From Larkinella sp. C7 (GTDB lineage: Bacteria; Bacteroidota; Bacteroidia; Cytophagales; Spirosomataceae), in contig NZ_VBSL01000014.1 in NCBI RefSeq assembly GCF_006149005.1, forward strand, positions 1 through 64,000: a stretch of DNA of 64,000 nucleotides, read 5' to 3'. Below the pieces are notes generated by a model that saw only the letters and a list, made by a program, of their open reading frames with translations, was not told the origin of the DNA and did no database searches. Positions 56,780 through 64,000 of this stretch are shown here, one piece after another. The position numbers were made by a program, and so were the translations under genes. Position 1 is the stretch's first letter, and the number at the start of each line of letters is the position of its first letter.

Positions 56780-57273
56780 GGCTATTCAAATATATTTTAT
56801 TACCCGACTTTATGTCTTTACTTGTCCCTTTGTGCCATTTTATCCGAGTGCTTCAGGTTTACTTCAGATTTACTTCCTTCATTTGATATTTCATTCAGTC
56901 AATCACTTGTTGATTCAATTCCGTATGATTCTGTCTTTTCATGAAAAATGAGACAACCAAACGATGAACTAGTATTCTCATCAGATTGCATAGTACAGAT
57001 GGTTGGCCACTGACACCATCCTGCGCCGGAGCAATCGATCATTTTTTTCATTGGAAGCCATACCTCGGATGCAACCAATGGTTATCTGTTAAAGTCGTTC
57101 AGAATCTGACTTCGTTGGCTATTGATGAGTTGCCTGCCGCACTTTTTTTGTGGTTACTGCTCGATAAAGGCAACGATATAATGATTTGAAGCTCAATTTC
57201 AGCGGTCGATTGTAAGGATTTAATCGCCGAAATCGGTCTTCTACACTTGTTTTTTAGCCTATGTATTCTAATC
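56780..57273. other. Long intergenic region before the TonB receptor
   Basis: 494 bp. Open stretches exist but lack start signals and family features. A short direct repeat (TTCAGRTTTACTTC, near 56861-56880) is visible. This is the boundary between the mobile-gene block and the housekeeping-like genes. Confidence 0.45.
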
Positions 57274-59832
57274 ATGTGTCTACTTGTACCAATCAAGCGT
57301 AATCTCAAAAAAATATCGCCCGTGCGACACCTCATTTATTTGATATCCAGTTTACTCCTAACGGGCCAGGTAGCCGCCCAGTCTGCTGCTTCCCCGGCTG
57401 ATCCAATTAAACCGGGCATCTCAGCTGGCTCACCGAAAGGAAACGCAAAGATTACGGGCTATGCGGTTGATTCGACGCTGACCAAGGCGGTCGAATTTGC
57501 AAACGTGGCTTTATACGAAACGTCTACCGGTAAATTAGTCGATGGAACGGTAGCCAACGAGAAAGGAAAATTTTCGCTTACCCGTATTGCTCCTGGTACC
57601 TACCGACTGCTCATTTCGTTTCTGGGTTATAACACCAGAACGGTTGACAACATCATTTTGACGGTAGGTCAAACCAAAGATATAGGGGTAGTTCGGTTAA
57701 GTACCAGTACCCGCACATTGAATGAAGTGACGGTCGCCGGGAAGAAAGCCCTAGTGGAAGACAAAGTAGATCGACTGGTCTATAATGCCGATAGCGACCT
57801 GGCGGCTAAAGGCGGTGATGCCACCGATATTCTCAAAAAAGTACCGATGCTCTCGGTTGACTTGCTGGGGAACGTAACCCTACAGGGCAGTTCCAGTGTA
57901 CGGGTTCTGATCAACAATAAACCGTCGTCCATCCTGGCCGGGAATCTGGCCGATGCCCTGCGACAAATACCCGCGGATCTCATCAAAACGGTCGAAGTGA
58001 TTACGTCACCCTCAGCTAAATATGATTCGGAAGGCAGCGGAGGTATTATTAATATCATTACCAAAAAGAATACGCTCCAGGGTTTGCATCTCGATGTCGA
58101 TAGCGGCCTGGGCAATCGCAATGCGACGCTGGGCCTGAACGGTAGTTTTCGAAAAGGCAACCTGGGCGTTAATCTCAATGGGAATGGCCGGGTTATTTAT
58201 AATCCATCGGCTTCTGATTTAAATCAAACGACCTTTCTGGCAGCGGGAGCAGCGCCGGTTCGCACCAACCAGCACATTAAAGCCTTTGACAAAGGCGTAT
58301 TTGCGCAATATGCCTTAGGGCTGGATTATGATCTGGCGAAAAACCAATCCCTGACGGCGGGCGTTCGGCTGGGTATTCGGAACTTAACGATGGATCAGCA
58401 CCAAACGACGACGCTGCTCTCCGGCGAACGGCTTAGCTTACCTTCCAAACGGGATGTAAATAGCCAGAATCTATCGAATTCGATTGATGTCAACGTTGAT
58501 TACCTGCATACATACCCCAGCACGGCAAACCGCGGGAAGAAGGAGTTTAGCCTGTCGTCGCAATACAGCCAGAATAAGCTGACCAACAATTTTGATGCGA
58601 ATCAACTGGATACTCTTGGTTTGATCAGCTCTCGGCAGAAAAATCTGAACGATGCGACGAATCAGGAATTTATCCTTCAGAGCGACTATCAAATGCCGCT
58701 CAGTCAGCGCGTTCAACTGGAGTTCGGGGGGAAAAACACCCTTCGCCAGGTTACCAGCCTCTACCAATATCTGCTGGCCAGTCCCACCTCGGCGTTTGAT
58801 CCGGATGAAAATCGTCCGTCGGGTTCGCTTCATTACGATCAGAATATTGCAGCGGCTTACCTATCGACTACGTTCACGACGCGCAACAAACTAGCCATTA
58901 TGACGGGCTTACGGTATGAGTATACCAGCATTCAGGCCTGGACTGGAGGGTCTAAGGCCGGTGGACAGGAGCCCATCTCGATTCCCAATTACGGACGGCT
59001 ATTACCCAGCATCAACCTGGCCAAGAAAATCAGGGAAAACGCCACGCTAAAACTGGCCTATACCCGGCGTATTCGTCGCCCCTTCATCGATGATTTGAAC
59101 CCTAACTTCAATACGGTCAATCCCCTCAACATCCGGCTTGGCAATCCGTATTTAAAACCCGAAACCGTTGACCGGATTGAAGTTGGCTATAGTACGCAGC
59201 TAAAGAAAACGTATTTGAACTTTACGCTCTACACCCGGCTCAACACCGATGACATTCAATCGATCAGTCAACGCTCGGATACCCTGGTGGGGGCTGTCGT
59301 GACGCGCGTAACCAACCTGGGGAAAGAATATAATTACGGCTCCAATGTGTTTGCCACGGTTAACCTAACCCCCCGGTGGAGTGTGAATGCCAATCTGGAC
59401 GTGATGTACCGGTTTATTCAGGGTCTGGCCCTGGATGTGAACGGTTTATCGACCCAAATCAGCAACCAGGGATTCCGCTGGGGTGGGCGCATAGATACCC
59501 AATTGCAACTCGATAAAGACTGGGCCGTGCAGGCCAATATTGGTTATCGGGGCAAGGACATTAATCTGCAGGGCTACCGGATCGGCTTTGCGCAATATTC
59601 GCTGGGTGCGCGGAAAGACTTTAGCAATAAACGAGGCAGTCTAGGGTTAGCCGCCGAGAATTTTCTCACCCGGGGCATGGGCTTTACGTCGGTGTTGACT
59701 TCGGCCCAGTTTAATCAGGATTTTCGGCAATACATCTATAACGCCAGTGTTCGAGCCACGTTCAGTTATAAGATTGGTAGTCTGAATGGCGCGAAGGTGA
59801 AGATGAATAAATCCCTCGGTGATGAGAATTGA
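57274..59832 (+). CDS. TonB-dependent outer-membrane receptor with CarboxypepD_reg-like domain
   Basis: 852 residues. A signal peptide (ending AAQ near residue 36) is followed by a carboxypeptidase-regulatory-like beta domain (about 55-135: ITGYAVDSTLTKAV). Next come a plug domain (about 140-245, SVRVLINNKPSS, IINIITKK) and a beta-barrel ending near 850. Imports a substrate that cannot be told from sequence; no SusD gene follows. ATG at 57274 chosen over a TTG at 57247. Intact; ends in a strong bidirectional terminator. Confidence 0.88.
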   Translation: MCLLVPIKRNLKKISPVRHLIYLISSLLLTGQVAAQSAASPADPIKPGISAGSPKGNAKITGYAVDSTLTKAVEFANVALYETSTGKLVDGTVANEKGKFSLTRIAPGTYRLLISFLGYNTRTVDNIILTVGQTKDIGVVRLSTSTRTLNEVTVAGKKALVEDKVDRLVYNADSDLAAKGGDATDILKKVPMLSVDLLGNVTLQGSSSVRVLINNKPSSILAGNLADALRQIPADLIKTVEVITSPSAKYDSEGSGGIINIITKKNTLQGLHLDVDSGLGNRNATLGLNGSFRKGNLGVNLNGNGRVIYNPSASDLNQTTFLAAGAAPVRTNQHIKAFDKGVFAQYALGLDYDLAKNQSLTAGVRLGIRNLTMDQHQTTTLLSGERLSLPSKRDVNSQNLSNSIDVNVDYLHTYPSTANRGKKEFSLSSQYSQNKLTNNFDANQLDTLGLISSRQKNLNDATNQEFILQSDYQMPLSQRVQLEFGGKNTLRQVTSLYQYLLASPTSAFDPDENRPSGSLHYDQNIAAAYLSTTFTTRNKLAIMTGLRYEYTSIQAWTGGSKAGGQEPISIPNYGRLLPSINLAKKIRENATLKLAYTRRIRRPFIDDLNPNFNTVNPLNIRLGNPYLKPETVDRIEVGYSTQLKKTYLNFTLYTRLNTDDIQSISQRSDTLVGAVVTRVTNLGKEYNYGSNVFATVNLTPRWSVNANLDVMYRFIQGLALDVNGLSTQISNQGFRWGGRIDTQLQLDKDWAVQANIGYRGKDINLQGYRIGFAQYSLGARKDFSNKRGSLGLAAENFLTRGMGFTSVLTSAQFNQDFRQYIYNASVRATFSYKIGSLNGAKVKMNKSLGDEN

Positions 59833-59934
59833 TTGCCTGTAGTTAAGGGCTCTAGCCTCTGGTTTTAGGCAAGTCCGGATTATCAAATCTGAAGGTGACA
59901 CTAAAGAAGAATGCAGTTTATAGTTACACGAAAA

Positions 59935-59975
59935 AATCAAAAACGCCAGATCGTGCCGATCTGGCGTTTTTGATT
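59935..59975. terminator. Bidirectional terminator
   Basis: Perfect 19-bp arms (59935-59953 and 59957-59975, core AAAAACGCCAGATCG) with a 3-base loop. It ends with U-tracts in both directions, between the convergent TonB receptor and ABC permease genes. Confidence 0.85.
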
Positions 59976-59978
59976 GAG

Positions 59979-60749
59979 CTACGATACGTCTCGACGGGAG
60001 ATCATTTGAAAACCAGCTATCGCTCCTATCAAAAAGGTCAGCATCCCGATGTATACATAGCCGTACTGCCAGTTATTGACCTGAATGGAGCGGTTAAAAA
60101 AGGAAACTGGCCATAGATACGGAGAAAACCGGCTTATGGGCAACGACCGGGAGATGGCTCCTGCCATGGTCACCATCAACCCAAAACCCGCCGGAACGAT
60201 AAAACTACTGAACCTCAAGCCGATATAGAATTGAATGGCACACAGGCCCAGACCACTCAGCAAACCAGCGAAACATCCTTCAGCCAGGACCCAATGGAGC
60301 GAAAACAATTGGAAGCCGTATGACGGCTTCAGTACACCCAGCAGATAGCCACCTGCTTCGGCTAAGCCAAACAGCAGCAAGTGACTGAACACGATAAGTC
60401 CGGTGAACAAAACCAGTTTGGCTGCATAGATACTCCATTTTGGCATTGGAAGGCTATAGACGGTTTTCCAGGTATTGGACTGGTGTTCGATGGCGTGGAC
60501 CAAAGCCGACAGAAGACTGACGTAAATGGGAAATACAAATAACGTCCAGCCAATTAGAATATGACCGGAATAGTCCAGCCACGGATTGATGCCCTTTTGA
60601 TAAAGGTTATGGCCATCAAGGTAACTGGCCATAAAGGCCACTACTGCCACAAAAACCGGTGCCACAAGAGCCAGCCAAACCACCAGCGTACCTTTGAATT
60701 TTAGTCTTTCCTGAGAAAGACTTCGGACAAAATAAGACAAGGTCATCAT
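59979..60749 (-). CDS. ABC-2 type transporter permease
   Basis: 256 residues with about six hydrophobic helices (near 25-45, 70-90, 110-130, 145-165, 175-195 and 225-245). Encoded directly after its ATPase with an ATGA overlap. Together they form a two-part ABC exporter of the BcrA/lantibiotic-resistance type. Confidence 0.85.
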   Translation of the reverse strand: MMTLSYFVRSLSQERLKFKGTLVVWLALVAPVFVAVVAFMASYLDGHNLYQKGINPWLDYSGHILIGWTLFVFPIYVSLLSALVHAIEHQSNTWKTVYSLPMPKWSIYAAKLVLFTGLIVFSHLLLFGLAEAGGYLLGVLKPSYGFQLFSLHWVLAEGCFAGLLSGLGLCAIQFYIGLRFSSFIVPAGFGLMVTMAGAISRSLPISRFSPYLWPVSFFNRSIQVNNWQYGYVYIGMLTFLIGAIAGFQMISRRDVS

Positions 60750-61675
60750 CGGTTAGGGTTCGCGGCTTCAGATTGACGAGTTAAGGTAAAAAATAGATCC
60801 TCCAGTGTTTGTTGATTTGTTTGCAAAGCGTAAACCGCCACTCCCTGATCCATCAGTAAGCGGTTAATGGCCCCAATTTGCTGACTATCCTCAATGGAGA
60901 TAGTCAATTGGTCGGGTCCATGATCCAATAACCGATACCGGGCGCGCTGCAACAGATCACGGGCGAGCTGATTGTTATCCGTTTCGACCGAAAGAACGGG
61001 CAACTGAAGGTGCTGCAATTGGGCCATCGTTCCCTGGAATAACAGATGGCCTTCGTTGAGAATGGCCAGGTGGGTAGCGATCTTTTCCATTTCGCCCAGC
61101 AAATGGCTCGACACAAAAATGGTTTTCCCGTGTTGCTGGCTCAATTCAACTAGCAATTCCCGAATCTGCCGGATTCCGGCGGGGTCTAGGCCGTTGGTCG
61201 GTTCATCCAGAATAAGCAAGTCCGGATTGCCCAGCAAAGCCATAGCGATCCCCAGCCGTTGGCGCATCCCCAGCGAATACTCACGCACTTTCTGACGGGT
61301 ATTCCCCGTTAGTTGCACCAGCTCCAGCACCTGATCCAATTGCTTTTTCTCCACCTGCCGGGCATACCGGATCACTTCCAGATTGTCGCGGCCCGAGAGG
61401 TGATTATACAGAGCGGGTGATTCGATCAGCGCACCAACCCGGCTTAAAATCTCCAGCCGGTGAAGGTTACTATCCTTGCCAAATAACCGGATGGCGTCTT
61501 TTCGACTCCGAATGAGACCCAGCAACAACCGGATGGTGGTGGTTTTACCTGAACCGTTAGGGCCCAGAAAACCGAAGATGCTGGCAGAAGGAACCTGTAA
61601 ATTGAGATCATGCAGCACCGGACGGTGTTTGAAGGCATGGCTGAGGTGATGGGTTTCGATGCTATAAGGGACCAT
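60746..61675 (-). CDS. ABC transporter ATP-binding protein
   Basis: 309 residues. Walker A GPNGSGKTT near 38-46, signature YSLGMRQR near 133, Walker B LLILDEPTNGLD near 155. C-terminal extension as in BcrA-like peptide/bacitracin exporters. It is divergent from a LytS-type kinase gene, and exporters of this type are often controlled by an adjacent two-component system. Confidence 0.92.
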   Translation of the reverse strand: MVPYSIETHHLSHAFKHRPVLHDLNLQVPSASIFGFLGPNGSGKTTTIRLLLGLIRSRKDAIRLFGKDSNLHRLEILSRVGALIESPALYNHLSGRDNLEVIRYARQVEKKQLDQVLELVQLTGNTRQKVREYSLGMRQRLGIAMALLGNPDLLILDEPTNGLDPAGIRQIRELLVELSQQHGKTIFVSSHLLGEMEKIATHLAILNEGHLLFQGTMAQLQHLQLPVLSVETDNNQLARDLLQRARYRLLDHGPDQLTISIEDSQQIGAINRLLMDQGVAVYALQTNQQTLEDLFFTLTRQSEAANPNR

Positions 61676-61870
61676 ATTTTTTTGTTTCCCAAATCAATGC
61701 CCCCTCAATCGGACTAAAAAATAAAATAGACCGAGAACCTTCCTGGCGCATCAGAACCCGGCCTTTCCCGAACAGAAATTTTTGTCGGTAAAAATAGCCG
61801 GTCTGGACCCGCCAGAGGCCTTTCTAAGGCAAATCACGGTGAGCAATGGGTTCTTTCGTAACTTGTAGCG

Positions 61871-62890
61871 ATGAATATTACCCCGCAATGGAGCTTCCGG
61901 CAAACGCATTGGTCAGCGTGGCTACATGGGGCAATCTGGGCACTTTACGTGGCGGTGATTGTGTATGTGGCCGCTTATCATGGCACCCCGGTTCTGGTAT
62001 CGCACCCGAGCGTCCACCTGCTTGGGCAGATGGCTATTTTTTATTTGAACTATGGCTACTTTATCCCCCGGTTTTTGGGTCGGATGCACCTGACCCTGTT
62101 TTTGCTTTTCAACCTGGGAAGTATTTTTTTGCTGGAAGTCACGACCATTCAGCTTTACCATTCCCTCAGAGCGTGGTATCTGGGCCCGATCATCTCCGAT
62201 TTTCCGCTGTCGTACCCCAACCAACTGGTGCTGCGGTTTTTTGAATTGGTGTTCTTTGTCATATTGGCGGGTATTGTCCGGTTTACGGGTGATTGGTTTA
62301 TTAATCAGCGGAAAGCAAAAGAACTGGAAAATGTACAGCTCCGAACGGAATTGGCATTTCTTAAATCGCAGCTGAACCCGCATTTTCTGTTCAACATTCT
62401 CAATTCCCTCTATGCGCTCTCGCTTCGGCAGGCCCCCGAAACCTCGCAGGGAATTATGCATTTGTCGCAACTCATGCGCTATATGCTCTACGAAACCAAC
62501 GAAGAGCGAATTATCCTAAGCAAAGAAATTGAGATCATTCGCCGGTATCTGGATTTACAAAAACTCCGGCTCCCCGCCCACTTTTCGATTCAGTTTGACG
62601 TCAATGGGGAGGTGGGGCTAATCCGGCTGGAGCCTTTGCTGCTGCTACCGATTATCGAAAATATCTTTAAGCACGGCGATGATCCGGTTGGCATCCAGGT
62701 AGACGTTACGGATCGGTTTGTACAGATGCGCACCGTCAATAGATTACGAAACCGAAAGCCGGAGTCGGTCGGGGGAATTGGTCTGGCGAACCTGCGTCGG
62801 CGACTGAACTTTTTGTACCCCAACCGTCACCAGTTGGTTCTGGAAGAACGGGAGGGGTCTTTTTTCACTACCTTTTTGGTAAATTTATAG
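61871..62890 (+). CDS. LytS-type sensor histidine kinase
   Basis: 339 residues. Four or so N-terminal membrane helices (about 14-145) are followed by a His_kinase domain with phospho-acceptor His171 in QLNPHFLFN. The ATPase part has IIENIFKHG (N-box) and GGIGLANLRRR (G-box). Eight bp upstream of its LytTR response regulator. Confidence 0.9.
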   Translation: MNITPQWSFRQTHWSAWLHGAIWALYVAVIVYVAAYHGTPVLVSHPSVHLLGQMAIFYLNYGYFIPRFLGRMHLTLFLLFNLGSIFLLEVTTIQLYHSLRAWYLGPIISDFPLSYPNQLVLRFFELVFFVILAGIVRFTGDWFINQRKAKELENVQLRTELAFLKSQLNPHFLFNILNSLYALSLRQAPETSQGIMHLSQLMRYMLYETNEERIILSKEIEIIRRYLDLQKLRLPAHFSIQFDVNGEVGLIRLEPLLLLPIIENIFKHGDDPVGIQVDVTDRFVQMRTVNRLRNRKPESVGGIGLANLRRRLNFLYPNRHQLVLEEREGSFFTTFLVNL

Positions 62891-62897
62891 ACGAGTT

Positions 62898-63605
62898 ATG
62901 ATTCGATGCCTGGTGGTCGATGATGAGGGGTTAGCCATGGAAGTGATGGAAAACTACATCGAAAAGGTACCCTTTCTACAGTTGGTTCAACTTTGCACCA
63001 GCCCAATGAAGGCTTTGCAAGTGCTTGCCCAAACCCCAATCGATTTGCTGCTACTGGACATTGAGATGCCGGAACTAACCGGTCTCCAATTTCTGCGCAC
63101 CCTGAAAGACCCACCTTTTGTCATTTTGACCACGGCCTATCAGGAGTTTGCCCTCGAAGGGTTTGAAGTGAATGCCATCGACTACCTGGTTAAACCCATT
63201 CCTTTCGAACGGTTCCTCACCGCGATTCATAAAGTGCAACAGCGAATGATAATACCCGCTAAAGAAATGACTTTACCAACCCCACCGGAAGCTCCTGGAG
63301 CGGAAAGCCTCTTCATCAAAAGCGAGTCCCGGACGGTTCGGGTCGACTTAGCGGATATTCTGTATGTAGAAGGACGGAAAGATTACGTACTGGTTCATAC
63401 CCGGAACCAGAAATGGATGACGCAGCTCTCCCTAAGCCGGTTGGAAGATAAACTGCCGTCCAGTCACTTTGTACGAATTCACCGTTCCTACATCGTAGCC
63501 CTGCACAAAATGGACAGCGTTGATCGCAACCGAGTTCAGATTGGCGGTAAGGAGATCCCCATCGGGGATTTTTACCGGGAAAATCTTCTGAAGAGAATTG
63601 GTTAA
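62898..63605 (+). CDS. LytTR-family response regulator
   Basis: 235 residues. A receiver domain (about 1-120) with acidic DDE near 8-10 and phospho-acceptor Asp54 in LLLDIEMPEL, then a LytTR DNA-binding domain (about 135-235: ILYVEGRKDYVLVHT, FVRIHRSYIV). Cognate of the adjacent kinase; target could be the divergent ABC exporter. Confidence 0.92.
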   Translation: MIRCLVVDDEGLAMEVMENYIEKVPFLQLVQLCTSPMKALQVLAQTPIDLLLLDIEMPELTGLQFLRTLKDPPFVILTTAYQEFALEGFEVNAIDYLVKPIPFERFLTAIHKVQQRMIIPAKEMTLPTPPEAPGAESLFIKSESRTVRVDLADILYVEGRKDYVLVHTRNQKWMTQLSLSRLEDKLPSSHFVRIHRSYIVALHKMDSVDRNRVQIGGKEIPIGDFYRENLLKRIG

Positions 63606-63683
63606 ACTGGCTTATCAATGGTGTTCCCGAACGGACGGAAATTCACAAGGACATACTATACGCAGGGAATAGCGCAGTCCAGG

Positions 63684-64000
63684 CTAAATATCAAACTTTT
63701 CCAGTTTCCCTTTGCGAAACACATAGACTTCGTAGTAGTGTTTATTGATCCCGAATACCTCTTCCAGAATGATTCGATCCGCCCCACGGCTTAGAGATTT
63801 TACCCGGGCTTTTTGGGCAACCGGCAGGTCGGACAGCGTAATTCGATGCTCGTATTCGAAGCCTTCGTCGTACTCAAATTCCAGTGCAAAGATGCCCTGA
63901 CGCCATTGCACCTGGGTTTCAATTCCTCCTGAGATTGGCGTATAATTGGTATCTAATTGATTGGCAGCCGCCAGACGGCTGCCCGCTCCGCCAAACAGGC
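63684..64000 (-). CDS. Partial gene running off the window, unknown
   Basis: Open reading frame on the minus strand with no stop or start within the last 317 bp; at least 105 codons are visible. The C-terminus is beta-rich and charged (FGINKHYYEVYVFRKGKLEKFDI). An internal GTG at 63911 is not a convincing start because the frame stays open upstream (ISGGIETQVQWRQG). No family recognised. Confidence 0.55.
   Translation of the reverse strand, partial: LFGGAGSRLAAANQLDTNYTPISGGIETQVQWRQGIFALEFEYDEGFEYEHRITLSDLPVAQKARVKSLSRGADRIILEEVFGINKHYYEVYVFRKGKLEKFDI

Noticed and set aside
56986-57189. 67-codon reading frame before the TonB receptor
   Set aside because: No recognisable domain, unusual composition and no ribosome-binding context.
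1-64000. CRISPR arrays, rRNA and tRNA genes
   Set aside because: No regularly spaced direct repeats with unique spacers and no recognisable RNA gene were seen on either strand.

Overview
This is a Bacteroidota window, most like a Cytophagales/Spirosoma-type genome. The evidence is a Bacteroidetes-type TraA-TraQ conjugation set, a TonB-dependent receptor with a CarboxypepD_reg-like domain, and a LytS/LytTR pair. It reads as a mobile or recently assembled accessory region packed with anti-phage genes. I saw no rRNA, tRNA or CRISPR array.

Layout. (1) 1-12.9 kb, plus strand: AT-rich repeats, a ParA/TraA ATPase, a TraB-like protein, two membrane proteins, then TraE, F, G, J, K, L, M, N, O and Q, a secreted protein that may be a displaced TraI, and a lipoprotein. 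Many start/stop overlaps suggest one transfer operon. No relaxase, coupling protein or tyrosine integrase is visible. (2) 13.0-13.9 kb: a serine recombinase followed by a 33-bp near-perfect palindrome. (3) 13.9-28.4 kb: a complete type I BREX operon (brxA, brxB, brxC, pglX, an AlbA_2/RecG-like regulator, pglZ, brxL). The pglX specificity region is clearly more AT-rich than its flanks. (4) 28.4-35.7 kb: a 1831-residue sacsin/Hsp90-type ATPase protein translationally coupled to a UPF1-like helicase. I do not recognise this pair as a named system, and it is my best candidate for something undescribed. (5) 36.1-42.4 kb: a 2080-residue DUF4011-helicase-Vsr nuclease (Hhe-like) that ends in a GreA/GreB-like domain. 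(6) 42.6-48.0 kb, minus strand: a TerB-domain membrane protein, a BrxD-like ATPase and an Lhr-like helicase. A DnaQ-like exonuclease is divergent from it. (7) 49.0-52.7 kb: a dead transposase fragment, then a very AT-rich operon of a catalytically degenerate prokaryotic Argonaute and a SIR2 protein. (8) 53-56.8 kb: a double-HTH protein, a hypothetical protein, an ArdC-type antirestriction protein and two divergent serine recombinases. (9) 57.3-64 kb: housekeeping-like or cargo genes, comprising a TonB receptor, an ABC exporter, a LytS/LytTR pair and a gene running off the window.

How the parts may work together: at least five nucleic-acid-based defence modules lie head to tail between recombinases, next to a type IV transfer apparatus and an ArdC antirestriction gene. 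This is the usual architecture of a defence island carried by, or built into, an integrative element or plasmid. AT-rich blocks (the pglX middle, sacsin/helicase and Argonaute/SIR2) against a higher-GC background point to separate acquisitions. All functions are read from motifs by eye; no database search was run.
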